Assembly (NCBI GenBank): GCA_963810915.1
Contig: CAWEPH010000007.1
Span: 1 to 64,000 of the forward strand
Direction of reading: 5' to 3'
Length of the DNA stretch: 64,000 nucleotides
Source of the DNA: JAOUEA01 sp963810915
GTDB lineage: Bacteria; Actinomycetota; UBA4738; HRBIN12
This document shows positions 1-8,290 of this stretch, piece after piece; the first letter of the stretch is position 1; each line of letters begins with the position of its first letter. The notes under the pieces were generated by a model. The model was not told the origin of the DNA and ran no database searches. It saw only the letters and a program-made list of their open reading frames with translations. Both the position numbers and the translations under genes were made by a program.

Positions 1-193
1 TCGCGCGGACGCCTCTCGCGGTCGAGGCAGCGGCGGAACCGGGCTGGGGCTCGCGATGGTTCGCGCCATCGTGGAGGCCCACGGCGGCTCCGTCTCCGTG
101 ACCAGTCGGCTCGGGGTCGGGACGACGTTCACGATCCGCCTCCCCGGGTTCCGATCGGCCCCTGTACAGGCCGCCGTACCCGTACCCGCCTGA
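1..193 (+). CDS. Sensor histidine kinase, C-terminal fragment
   Basis: Only the end of the gene is in the window. The frame read from base 2 gives about 63 residues. They contain the GTGLGLAMV glycine-rich G2 box of a GHKL ATPase domain, then the EAHGG and GVGTTFTIRLP segments that close the ATP-binding fold. This is the usual C-terminus of a two-component sensor kinase, which phosphorylates a partner response regulator. The input domain and the phospho-accepting histidine lie upstream of the window, so the signal cannot be named. The stop is TGA at 191-193. Confidence 0.85.
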   Translation, partial: RADASRGRGSGGTGLGLAMVRAIVEAHGGSVSVTSRLGVGTTFTIRLPGFRSAPVQAAVPVPA

Positions 194-270
194 GCGCCTC
201 CGCAGCCGACGCGGACCGCGCTCGGGCGTATGGTTGAGGGGTCCGCCTGCGCACCTGAAGGAGATCCGAC

Positions 271-1245
271 TTGGAGTACACGCACGTCGGCCGCCTGGGC
301 CTCGTCGTCAGCCGCCTCTGCCTCGGCACGATGAACTTCGGACCCCACTCCTCCGAGGAGGACAGTCACGCCATCATGGATGCCGCCGTCGCCCACGGCA
401 TCAACTTCTTCGACACCGCGAACGTGTACGGTCGACATCTGGGCGTGGGCGCGACCGAGGAGATCATCGGACGCTGGTTCGACAAGGGGAGCGGACGCCG
501 CGACAAGGTGGTGCTCGCCACCAAGGTCTTCGGGACGATGGGCGACTGGCCCAACGAAGGACGGCTGTCCAAGCTCGCGATCCGCAAGGCGTGCGAGGGC
601 TCGCTTCGCCGTCTCCAGACCGACCACATCGACCTCTACCAGATGCATCACATCGACCGCGGCGCCTGGTGGGACGAGATCTGGGAGTCCTTCGAGCAGC
701 TCAAACGCGAGGGCAAGATCCTCTACGTGGGGTCGTCGAACTTCGCCGGCTGGCACATCGCTCGCGCGAACGAGATCGTCGGCTACCGTCATTCGCTCGG
801 CCTCGCATCGGAGCAATCCATCTACAACCTGAACGCCCGCATGATCGAGCTCGAGGTGATCCCCGCGCTGCGCGAGTACGGCATGGGCCTGATCGCATAC
901 AGCCCGCTGTCGGGCGGACTGCTCGCCGGCGCGCTGCAGAAGGTCGAGGCCGGGTGGCGTCGCTCTCAGGAGTACATGGCCGCTGAGATCGAGGACAACC
1001 GCGTGAAGCTCGCGAAGTGGGAGGCGCTCTGCGACGAGCTCGGCGAACGGCCGGCCGACGTCGCGCTCGCGTGGCTCTTGCATCAGCCCGCCGTCACCTC
1101 GCCCATCATCGGTCCGAGGACCGAGGAACAGCTGCTCGGGTCGATGCGTGCGCTCGAGATCTCGCTCTCCGACGAGGTGCTCGGCAAGCTCGACGAGATC
1201 TTCCCCGGTCCCGGCGGACCCGCGCCCGAGGCCTACGCCTGGTAG
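271..1245 (+). CDS. Aldo/keto reductase
   Basis: A 324-residue member of the aldo/keto reductase family, which reduces carbonyl compounds with NADPH in a (beta/alpha)8 barrel. The catalytic tetrad is visible: D48 and Y53 (FFDTANVYG), K85 (ATKVFG) and H126 (LYQMHHID). The C-terminal cofactor-binding stretch includes PIIGPRTEEQL. The start is TTG at 271, chosen because AAGGAGAT (258-265) sits at ideal spacing and the protein then begins directly with the first barrel strand. A possible -10 box, TATGGT, lies at 229-234. The 3' end overlaps the convergent glycosyltransferase gene by 13 bases. The substrate cannot be told from sequence. Confidence 0.92.
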   Translation: MEYTHVGRLGLVVSRLCLGTMNFGPHSSEEDSHAIMDAAVAHGINFFDTANVYGRHLGVGATEEIIGRWFDKGSGRRDKVVLATKVFGTMGDWPNEGRLSKLAIRKACEGSLRRLQTDHIDLYQMHHIDRGAWWDEIWESFEQLKREGKILYVGSSNFAGWHIARANEIVGYRHSLGLASEQSIYNLNARMIELEVIPALREYGMGLIAYSPLSGGLLAGALQKVEAGWRRSQEYMAAEIEDNRVKLAKWEALCDELGERPADVALAWLLHQPAVTSPIIGPRTEEQLLGSMRALEISLSDEVLGKLDEIFPGPGGPAPEAYAW

Positions 1246-2804
1246 CCGCGCAGCTGGCGTGAGAGGGCGACGACGTCAACCTCGGCGTCGAGAGGCACGT
1301 CGTGACGCAGTCGCAGATAGAGGTCGCGCAGGAACCAGACGAGCAAGACCACCAGGATCGGGTGTCCGATCGGCAGGTTGATGTGCATCCACCCGGGGAG
1401 CTGGAAGCTCTCGGTCGTGAGCTGCGACGTGCAGAGCGCGAGGAAGGCGATCTCCAGCGTGCGTCGGGGCACCTTCGGCAGCGCCCACGCGACCGGGAGC
1501 ACCCAGCAGAAGTACCAGGGGAAGAGCGTGGGTGAGAAGAGCATCATCAGCAGTAGCGCCCATCCCCAGGCGCCGGCGAGGTAGGTGATGGGCTCGTCCG
1601 GAGCCTTCCGCGCCACCTGCCGTGCCACGAGGAAGATCCCGGCGATGAGCGCCGTGTACATGCAGAGGCGCGCGAGCACGATGCCGATATTTCCGCCGGT
1701 GGTGCCCGCGATCAGGCGGCCCGCGGCCTCGAAGACGCGCTCCATCAGCTCGGGGGGCGCGATCCAGGATGCGTGCTGCACGATCTGGACCATCCCCAGG
1801 GTGGGGTTGGTCGTCTGCATGAACGGGAGCGCCGCGAAGATGGAGATCCCGGCGGCGAGTCCGACGTTGGTGGCGATCACCCGGGTGCGTCGCTCGCGAT
1901 CGGTTCGCGCGGCGACGTAGATGATGAGCAGGAGCAGCGGAACCGCCGCGGAGACCTTCACGAGCGCGCCCATCGTCAGGACGGCCGTGGCAAGCAGGTC
2001 GCGGTCGGTGGCGGCCAGGTAGATCGCGGCCGAGATGGCGAGCATCACGAGTGCGTCGACGTGCCCGCCGCCCGCTGTATGGAAGAGCACCACCGGGTTC
2101 AGGCCGATGAACGCGACCGCGTACGCCGTCTTCGAGGGCCGAACGTGTTGCATCAGCTTGTAGACGAACCACACGGATCCCAGCGTGGCGCCCACCGCCA
2201 CCGCGCGGAACGCGAAGATCGTCTGCGGGACGGCGTGAATCACCCCGGTGATGGCCGCGGCCATCCACACGAAGACCGGCCCGTAAACAGACGGCGTGTC
2301 GCGCCAGCCGTACCAGACCCACTTGTTCAGGTCCGACGCGGGGTAGTCGGCGGGAGTCTTGACGTAGGGGTTGGCGTGGTACTGCGTGACGATGCGTCCG
2401 TAGAGCGTGTAGCTGAAGACATCCCGGGAGAGCAGCAGGGGCAACAGGAGGACGGTGAGCGCGTAGGCGACGGTGAGCGTGATGACCGTGCGGATCGGCA
2501 CCAGCCCGCGCTCGCACGCGTAGAGGACGACCAGGAACGCGACCCCCGCAGCCATCATGGCGAGGAACCCGATCGCGATCAGCAGGCCGTGCGGGATGTG
2601 GTTCATCCACAGGAGCCGCGTGAGCAGGCCGAGTGGTCCCCCCCCGCTATCGTCGGGCAGGACGGGGTGATAGGGGGATCCCGGGGTGGCGGCGATGAGG
2701 GCGACCAGCGTGAACGAGGCGACCGACGCCGTCACGGCGCGTCGCGGGGTCAACCAGGCGTCGACGGTGCGGTGCACCGCATCGATGGGGCGATCCAGGG
2801 GCAT
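1233..2804 (-). CDS. GT-C type polyprenyl-phosphate-mannose glycosyltransferase-like membrane protein
   Basis: A 523-residue polytopic membrane protein with roughly a dozen hydrophobic helices. The first large extracytoplasmic loop carries an acidic residue in the segment RDVFSYTLYGR, followed by NPYVKTPADYP and TPSVYGPVF. This is the layout of GT-C enzymes of the GT87/MptB type, which use polyprenyl-phosphate sugars to extend mannans or lipoglycans outside the membrane. MptB-like alpha-1,6-mannosyltransferase is the best guess, but the acceptor is unknown. A -10 box (TATCCT on the minus strand) ends 9 nt before the ATG, so the transcript is probably almost leaderless. The gene converges on the aldo/keto reductase. 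Confidence 0.75.
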   Translation of the reverse strand: MPLDRPIDAVHRTVDAWLTPRRAVTASVASFTLVALIAATPGSPYHPVLPDDSGGGPLGLLTRLLWMNHIPHGLLIAIGFLAMMAAGVAFLVVLYACERGLVPIRTVITLTVAYALTVLLLPLLLSRDVFSYTLYGRIVTQYHANPYVKTPADYPASDLNKWVWYGWRDTPSVYGPVFVWMAAAITGVIHAVPQTIFAFRAVAVGATLGSVWFVYKLMQHVRPSKTAYAVAFIGLNPVVLFHTAGGGHVDALVMLAISAAIYLAATDRDLLATAVLTMGALVKVSAAVPLLLLIIYVAARTDRERRTRVIATNVGLAAGISIFAALPFMQTTNPTLGMVQIVQHASWIAPPELMERVFEAAGRLIAGTTGGNIGIVLARLCMYTALIAGIFLVARQVARKAPDEPITYLAGAWGWALLLMMLFSPTLFPWYFCWVLPVAWALPKVPRRTLEIAFLALCTSQLTTESFQLPGWMHINLPIGHPILVVLLVWFLRDLYLRLRHDVPLDAEVDVVALSRQLRGYQA

Positions 2805-2813
2805 AGCTAGCTG

Positions 2814-2819
2814 AGGATA
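2814..2819 (-). promoter_or_regulatory. -10 box of the glycosyltransferase gene
   Basis: TATCCT on the minus strand lies 9 nt before the ATG at 2804. No ribosome binding site is visible, which suggests a very short leader. Confidence 0.45.
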
Positions 2820-2823
2820 CGCT

Positions 2824-3516
2824 TCACGCGCCGAGGGCGTCCGCGACCTCCGCGGCCGCGGCGATCACGGCGGGGGCGTAGCGCTTCCCGCCCGCGGTGC
2901 CGATCCGGTCGGCGGGTCCCGAAACGGAGATGGCCGCCACCAGGGAGCCCTGCCGGTCGAACACGGGCGCGCTCACGGACGCCACTCCGGCCTCACGCTC
3001 GCCGATGCTGTCGGCCCAGCCGCGTCGGCGCGCGGTGGCCACCTGCCGTGCGAGGCGCAGGGCCTCCTTCTCCGGGAGTGCTGCCAGGGATCGGTCGCGG
3101 TCCTCCGGCTGCGCCCACGCAAGGAAGACCTTGCCGGCGGAGCCCTTGGTGAGTGGGAGCGAGGCTCCGACCGCGACGATCGTTCGGAGCTCGCGGCGGG
3201 ATTCGATCGCGTCGATGCAGACGCGGCGCTCGCCGTCGCGCACGTACAGCTGCGCGCTCTCACCCGTGACGGTGGCGAGACGCTCGAGGGCCGGGTGCGC
3301 CAGGTCGCGAAGCGGCAGTTCGCGCATGGCGGCCACGGCGAGCCCGAGGAGCCGTGGTCCCAGCCGGTAGCCACGGAGGCCGCCGGCCGTCGTGAGCATC
3401 CCGTGGTCCTCGAGGGCCTTCACGAGCCGATGCGCGGTGGGGCGGGTGAGCCCCGTGGCCTCCACGATCTGGGTGAAGGAGCGGGCGCCGCGCTCCACGG
3501 CGGCGATGATCGCCAT
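2824..3516 (-). CDS. ndgR: IclR-family regulator, NdgR-like, of the divergent leuCD operon
   Basis: A DNA-binding repressor/activator with an N-terminal winged helix (TGLTRPTAHRLVKALE) and a C-terminal IclR effector domain. TGESAQLYVRDGERRVCI, RRRGWADSIGEREAGVASV and AISVSGPADR strongly resemble Streptomyces NdgR, the amino-acid-responsive regulator that sits divergently from leuCD, as here. The family's N-terminal SGVGVLDRS is encoded in frame immediately upstream of ATG 3516. However, no ATG, GTG or TTG precedes it before an in-frame stop, so the true start is uncertain or hidden by a base error. The 178-base gap to leuC holds an AT-rich shared promoter region with a palindrome. Confidence 0.88.
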   Translation of the reverse strand: MAIIAAVERGARSFTQIVEATGLTRPTAHRLVKALEDHGMLTTAGGLRGYRLGPRLLGLAVAAMRELPLRDLAHPALERLATVTGESAQLYVRDGERRVCIDAIESRRELRTIVAVGASLPLTKGSAGKVFLAWAQPEDRDRSLAALPEKEALRLARQVATARRRGWADSIGEREAGVASVSAPVFDRQGSLVAAISVSGPADRIGTAGGKRYAPAVIAAAAEVADALGA

Positions 3517-3613
3517 CGAACGGTCGAGGACCCCGACGCCGGAGTCCGACGGCTGGCGTTGGACCGGACGCGCGCGACTCTGCTAGCCTCATAGTCCACA
3601 TATCGATACCAGA

Positions 3614-3628
3614 TTCCATTATTTGGAA
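3614..3628. promoter_or_regulatory. Palindromic operator candidate between ndgR and leuC
   Basis: TTCCA-TTATT-TGGAA is a perfect inverted repeat with 5-base arms in the short AT-rich stretch between the divergent genes. Another palindrome, TATCGATA, lies just upstream at 3601-3608. IclR-family proteins bind such imperfect or perfect dyads, so autoregulation and leuCD control by the NdgR-like protein is the natural inference. Confidence 0.45.
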
Positions 3629-3693
3629 CAAGCCCGACGCCCGAGAAACGTGGTCCTCCCGGCCCGTTCGGTCGCCGAGCGGAAGGAGGATCC

Positions 3694-5085
3694 ATGCCGC
3701 AGACGCTTGCCGAGAAGGTTTGGGAGCGCCATGTGGTGCATCGGGCCGAGGGAGAGCCCGACCTCCTCTACGTCGATCTGCACCTGGTGCACGAGGTGAC
3801 GAGCCCGCAGGCCTTCGACGGTCTGCGCCTGCACGGTCGGGCGGTGCGCAGGCCGGATCTTACGGTCGCGACGATGGACCACAACGTTCCCACCACGAGC
3901 GGTCCCGTCACGGACCCCGTGAGCGCCCGGCAGATGGAGGTCCTGGCGACGAACACGGAGGACTTCGGTATCACCCTCTACCCGATGGGCGCGCCGGGGC
4001 AGGGCATCGTGCATGTGATCGGGCCGGAACAGGGCTACACGCAGCCCGGGATGGTGATCGTGTGCGGCGACTCCCATACGTCCACGCACGGCGCGTTCGG
4101 GGCGCTCGCATTCGGGATCGGCACCTCCGAGGTCGAGCACGTCCTCGCCACCCAGACGCTGCCCCAGACCCGACCGGGCACGATGGCGGTCACCGTCGAG
4201 GGGACGCTCCCGTCCGGCGTGGCGGCGAAGGACGTCATCCTCGCCATCATCAAGCGCATCGGGACGGGCGGCGGCGTCGGCCACGTGATCGAGTACCGGG
4301 GCTCCGCCATCCGGGCGCTCTCGATGGAGGGGCGGATGACCGTCTGCAACATGTCGATCGAAGCCGGCGCGCGCGCCGGCCTGGTGGCGCCGGACGACAC
4401 GACCTTCGCGTACGTCGAAGGCCGGCCGCACGCGCCGACGGGGGCGGCATGGGAGCGGGCGCTCGACGACTGGCGCGCGCTTCCCACCGACGAAGGCGCC
4501 ACCTTCGGCGAGGAGGTCATCCTCGACGCGTCGACCCTACGGCCGTACGTGAGCTGGGGCACCAACCCCGCGCAGTCGGTCACGATCGATGAGGCCGTGC
4601 CCGACCCGGACACGTTCGACGACCCGGGCCGGAGGGAGGCCGCGACGCGCGCCCTCACCTACATGGACCTGGTACCCGGCACCCCCGTGCGGGAGATCCG
4701 ACCGGACACGATCTTCATCGGTTCCTGCACGAACTCCCGGATGGAAGACCTGCGGGTGGCCGCTGGGATCGTCGCGGGTCGCAGGGTGGCCGAAGGGCTG
4801 CGCGCACTCGTCGTGCCCGGCTCGTTCGCCGTGAAGCAGGAGGCGGAGTCCGAGGGGCTCGACGCGGTGTTCACCGAGGCGGGGTTCGAGTGGCGCGGCG
4901 CCGGCTGCTCGATGTGCCTGGGCATGAACCCCGACACGCTGAACCCCGGGGATCGCAGCGCGTCCACCTCCAACCGGAACTTCGAGGGGCGCCAGGGCAA
5001 GGGTGGGCGCACGCACCTGGTCAGCCCGGCCGTGGCCGCCGCCACGGCGATCGCCGGACACTTCACGACCCCCGAGGAGCTCTGA
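3694..5085 (+). CDS. leuC: 3-isopropylmalate dehydratase large subunit
   Basis: The large subunit of isopropylmalate isomerase, which converts 2- to 3-isopropylmalate in leucine synthesis and works with LeuD. It has 463 residues, the normal length of the bacterial LeuC class. The [4Fe-4S] ligands are C345 (IGSCTNSR) and C405/C408 (GCSMCLGMNPD). The start ATG follows a strong GGAGGA site. leuD begins 5 bases after the stop. The NdgR-like gene is divergent upstream, so leucine or nitrogen status probably controls the pair. Confidence 0.97.
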   Translation: MPQTLAEKVWERHVVHRAEGEPDLLYVDLHLVHEVTSPQAFDGLRLHGRAVRRPDLTVATMDHNVPTTSGPVTDPVSARQMEVLATNTEDFGITLYPMGAPGQGIVHVIGPEQGYTQPGMVIVCGDSHTSTHGAFGALAFGIGTSEVEHVLATQTLPQTRPGTMAVTVEGTLPSGVAAKDVILAIIKRIGTGGGVGHVIEYRGSAIRALSMEGRMTVCNMSIEAGARAGLVAPDDTTFAYVEGRPHAPTGAAWERALDDWRALPTDEGATFGEEVILDASTLRPYVSWGTNPAQSVTIDEAVPDPDTFDDPGRREAATRALTYMDLVPGTPVREIRPDTIFIGSCTNSRMEDLRVAAGIVAGRRVAEGLRALVVPGSFAVKQEAESEGLDAVFTEAGFEWRGAGCSMCLGMNPDTLNPGDRSASTSNRNFEGRQGKGGRTHLVSPAVAAATAIAGHFTTPEEL

Positions 5086-5090
5086 TCCGT

Positions 5091-5675
5091 ATGGAACCCG
5101 TCACGCTGATCGAAGGCACGGCGCTGCCGGTCGACCGCAGCGACGTCGACACCGACCAGATCATCCCCGCGGAGTACCTGAAGCGGGTCGAGCGCACGGG
5201 CTTCGGGCCGTTCCTGTTCGCCGAATGGCGCAAGGACCCGGACTTCGTGACCAACGATCCGCGCTACGCGGGCGCATCGATCCTGCTCGCAGGCGCCAAC
5301 TTCGGTTGCGGTTCGAGCCGGGAGCACGCGCCGTGGGCCATCGAGGACGCCGGGTTCAGGGCGGTGATCGCGCCGAGCTTCGCCGACATCTTCCGCAACA
5401 ACTGCACCAAGATCGGGCTGCTCCCGGTCGAGCTGCGCGAGGAGTCCGTGCGTGCCTTGATGGATGCCGTGCTCGATGACCCGGGCACGCGCATCGTCGT
5501 GGACCTCGATCAGCGCGTGGTGCGCGCGCCCGGCATCGACGAGGTCTTCGACATGGAGGACTTCACGCGCTGGCGCTTGATGGAAGGGCTCGACGACATC
5601 GGACTGTCGTTGCGGAACGAGGAGAAGATCACCGCCTACGAGGCGACGAGGCCGGACTGGCTCCCCACCGCGTGA
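5091..5675 (+). CDS. leuD: 3-isopropylmalate dehydratase small subunit
   Basis: The 194-residue swivelling-domain partner of LeuC. Family motifs include DVDTDQIIPAEYLK near the N-terminus, GANFGCGSSREHAPWA around residue 70, and the AIIAPSFADIF-like segment (AVIAPSFADIFRNNC). ATG 5091 was chosen because it gives the standard LeuD N-terminus and follows GAGGAG at the end of leuC. The gene is co-transcribed with leuC and converges on pncB six bases downstream. Confidence 0.97.
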   Translation: MEPVTLIEGTALPVDRSDVDTDQIIPAEYLKRVERTGFGPFLFAEWRKDPDFVTNDPRYAGASILLAGANFGCGSSREHAPWAIEDAGFRAVIAPSFADIFRNNCTKIGLLPVELREESVRALMDAVLDDPGTRIVVDLDQRVVRAPGIDEVFDMEDFTRWRLMEGLDDIGLSLRNEEKITAYEATRPDWLPTA

Positions 5676-5681
5676 GGCCCA

Positions 5682-7004
5682 TCAACGGCTCGAGCGCGCG
5701 CGCGCCTCGTCGCTCGCGCGCTCGGTAAGCGCCTGCAGAGCCTCCGACTTCGGGACCGCGACGTGCTCGGGGTGCATCAGGCGGCGCGCCTTGGTCGGCA
5801 CGGTCTCGAGGTCGGTGCGGAACCGGGAGCGCGCGACGTCGAGACCCGGGGCGTCGGCGAGGCGGCGGCCGTCGCGCATCGCCGGCTCGAGCAGCGGCGT
5901 CCCTCCCTCGGGGCCCGTCTCGTCGCGGAGCGCGATCAGGTCGCCGGCCTTCCCCCGCCACACCTGTTTGCGACCGGGCGCGCTGGCCTTGCCCGCCGAG
6001 AGCTTCAGGACCGGTCGACCGGCGTATTCCGTGAGCTTGTAGACCGAGTCGACATAGGGTGCGTCGGCCGCCACGCCCAACTGCGTCCCGATGCCGAACG
6101 CGTCGACGGGCGCACCTGCCTGCACGAGCTCGTGCACCTCGTGCTCGTCGAGCCCGCCGCTCGCGAAGATGCGTGCGTTGAGCAGTCCGGCCTCGTCCAG
6201 GAGGGTGCGGGCGCCGCGCGCGAGGGCATCGAGATCGCCGCTGTCCAGGCGGATCCCGAGTCGGCCGTCGAGGCCGAGCGCGCGGATCGTGTCGATCGCG
6301 GTGCGGACCCCGCTCAGCGTGTCGTAGGTGTCCACGAGGAACGTGATCCGGCTCGGGTGATCCTCGGCGAAGGCGTCGAAGGCCTCGCGCTCGGACGGGA
6401 ACGCCTCGACGAACGAGTGCGCCATCGTGCCGGCGACCCTCAGGCCGTAGCGCCGCGCCGCCTCCACGTTGGACGTGGCCACGAACCCCACCATCGCGCT
6501 GGCGCGCGCCACCGCCATCGCCGCCTCCGTCCCGTGCGTGCGCCGGAACGCGAAGTCCACGAGGTCGCGCCCGTCCGCCGCCATCACGTAGCGCGCCGCC
6601 TTGGACGCGAGCGTGGTGTGCAGGGTGACCTGGTTGAGGAGGTAGGTCTCTACGACCTGCGCCACCGCCACGGGCGCCGTCACCTCCAGGATCGGCTCCT
6701 CCGAGTAGACGATCCGGCCCTCGGGCACGGCCCAGACCTCGCCGTCGAAGCGCAGCTCGCGGAAATCGGCGAGCGCGCGCGCGTCGAAGCCGACCTCCGC
6801 CAGGTAGTCGAGGTCCTCCTCGCCGAAGGCGAACGACTCGAGGAAGTCGAGACAGGGCTCGAGGCCGGCCGCCACGAGGAACCCGCGTTGCTTCGGCAGG
6901 CCGCGCACGTAGAGGCTGAAGGTGGCGAGGCCGTCCATGCCGCGTCGCAGGTAGCTCGCGGCCATGTTGAGCTCGTAGAGATCGGTGAGGAGGCCCCCGG
7001 GCAT
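5682..7004 (-). CDS. pncB: Nicotinate phosphoribosyltransferase
   Basis: Makes nicotinate mononucleotide from nicotinate and PRPP, the entry step of the Preiss-Handler NAD salvage route. The N-terminal GGLLTDLYELNMAASY and the internal FRRTHGTEAA, AGTMAHSFVEAF and IRLDSGDL segments are family hallmarks. An upstream in-frame start at 7067 would add 21 residues. ATG 7004 is preferred because the family starts just before LLTDLYEL and a TACGCT -10 box lies 9 nt before it. The protein has 440 residues. It stands divergent from an NAD(P)-dependent hydrogenase operon, which may be coincidence. Confidence 0.93.
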   Translation of the reverse strand: MPGGLLTDLYELNMAASYLRRGMDGLATFSLYVRGLPKQRGFLVAAGLEPCLDFLESFAFGEEDLDYLAEVGFDARALADFRELRFDGEVWAVPEGRIVYSEEPILEVTAPVAVAQVVETYLLNQVTLHTTLASKAARYVMAADGRDLVDFAFRRTHGTEAAMAVARASAMVGFVATSNVEAARRYGLRVAGTMAHSFVEAFPSEREAFDAFAEDHPSRITFLVDTYDTLSGVRTAIDTIRALGLDGRLGIRLDSGDLDALARGARTLLDEAGLLNARIFASGGLDEHEVHELVQAGAPVDAFGIGTQLGVAADAPYVDSVYKLTEYAGRPVLKLSAGKASAPGRKQVWRGKAGDLIALRDETGPEGGTPLLEPAMRDGRRLADAPGLDVARSRFRTDLETVPTKARRLMHPEHVAVPKSEALQALTERASDEARARSSR

Positions 7005-7013
7005 GTCCGGGCA

Positions 7014-7019
7014 AGCGTA
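7014..7019 (-). promoter_or_regulatory. -10 box of pncB
   Basis: TACGCT on the minus strand, 9 nt before ATG 7004. It supports the shorter pncB start. Confidence 0.4.
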
Positions 7020-7104
7020 CGCGGTGGAGCGCACGGCCGCGTAGGGCTCCACCACGACGCGTTGCACGGCCGAAGGTCCCGCAGCTTGCCGGTCGGGTAT
7101 CCCC

Positions 7105-7133
7105 TTGGACCCGGGTGGCGCGAGGCATCATTC
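7105..7133 (+). promoter_or_regulatory. Weak candidate promoter of the hydrogenase operon
   Basis: TTGGAC (7105-7110) is followed 15-17 bases later by a poor -10 (CATCAT or TCATTC). If real, transcription would start near 7138, which rules out the upstream GTG at 7115 as translation start. The evidence is position and -35 similarity only. Confidence 0.25.
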
Positions 7134-7174
7134 CGGGTGAGGATGTTCGCACCGACACCGTGGAGGGTCCGCAC

Positions 7175-8290
7175 GTGCGCCACCTGGATGCTGATGGGTT
7201 CGCCGACCTCCTGTCGCTGGTGAAGGAGCAGGGATACGCACTGATCGGTCCCACCGTCCGCGACGGCGCGATCGTGATGGATCCGATCGAGGGCGCCGCC
7301 GACCTCCCCCGCGGCGTGCGCGAGGTCCAGGGTCCCGGCCGCTACCGGCTGGAACACACAGGCGACGACCGACTGTTCGCCTGGGCGCACGGCCCCGACG
7401 CCGCCAAGCGTTACCTCTTCCCGGCGCGGGAGACGATCCAGACCGCACATCGCGACGCCGACGGTGCGATCACCGTCGCACCCGCACCCCTGCCGGACGT
7501 GCGATACGCGTTCGTCGGGCTCCGCTCCTGCGACCTGCATGCGATCGAGGTGCAGGACCGCGTCTTCCTGATCGCGGATCCGGCGTACCGTGCGCGGCGG
7601 GAACAGGCCCTGTTCATCGGCGTGAACTGCGGGCATCCGGGCGCGACCTGCTTCTGCGTCTCCATGGATACCGGTCCTCGCTGCTCGAGCGGGTTCGACA
7701 TCGCACTCACCGAGCTCGAGTCGGGCTTCACCGCGGAGGCGGGGACGCCGCGGGGCGCCGAGCTGCTCGACGCGCTCCGCGCCGGTGCGGCCACGGAGGC
7801 CCAGCGGGCCGAGTCCCTCGGGGTCACCGAACGTGCGGAGGGGGCCATGGGGCGGACGCTCGAGACCGGGGATCTTCCCGGGCTCCTCTACCGCAACCCC
7901 GAGCACCCGCGCTGGGACGACGTCGCCTCGCGTTGCCTCACGTGCACGAACTGCACGATGGCCTGCCCAACGTGCTTCTGCCACGACATCACCGACGGGA
8001 TCTCGCTCGACGGCGCCGAGGCCACCCGCGAGCGCGAGTGGGCGAGCTGCTTCAGCGAGGAGTACAGCCACATGTCGTTCGGCGAGGTGCGCTCGAGCCC
8101 GCGTTCGCGCTACCGCCAGTGGCTGACCCACAAGTTCGCGTCCTGGATCGACCAGTTCGGCACGAGCGGTTGCGTCGGGTGCGGGCGCTGCATCACCTGG
8201 TGTCCGGTGGGCATCGACGTGACCGAGGAGATCGCGGCCATCCGCATGACCGACGGCGAGGTCCGCGTGAACGAGGAGGCGCTCGCATGA
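7175..8290 (+). CDS. hydB: [NiFe] hydrogenase group 3b, beta subunit (4Fe-4S electron transfer)
   Basis: An iron-sulfur subunit that carries electrons between the hydrogenase core and the NAD(P)-binding gamma subunit, as in sulfhydrogenase/soluble hydrogenase I. Two ferredoxin-type clusters are visible near the C-terminus: CLTCTNCTMACPTCFC and CVGCGRCITWCPVGIDV. GTG 7175 was chosen because GGAGGG (7162-7167) sits 7 bases before it and VRHLDADGF aligns with the start of known HydB. An upstream GTG (7115) would add 20 unsupported residues. The 371-residue product is the first gene of the hydrogenase run and overlaps the next by ATGA. Confidence 0.93.
   Translation: MRHLDADGFADLLSLVKEQGYALIGPTVRDGAIVMDPIEGAADLPRGVREVQGPGRYRLEHTGDDRLFAWAHGPDAAKRYLFPARETIQTAHRDADGAITVAPAPLPDVRYAFVGLRSCDLHAIEVQDRVFLIADPAYRARREQALFIGVNCGHPGATCFCVSMDTGPRCSSGFDIALTELESGFTAEAGTPRGAELLDALRAGAATEAQRAESLGVTERAEGAMGRTLETGDLPGLLYRNPEHPRWDDVASRCLTCTNCTMACPTCFCHDITDGISLDGAEATREREWASCFSEEYSHMSFGEVRSSPRSRYRQWLTHKFASWIDQFGTSGCVGCGRCITWCPVGIDVTEEIAAIRMTDGEVRVNEEALA

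Noticed and set aside
5763..7223. Long open frame of 486 codons on the + strand opposite pncB
   Set aside because: It is an Arg/Val/His-rich antisense shadow produced by high GC and has no family features. pncB on the other strand is clear.
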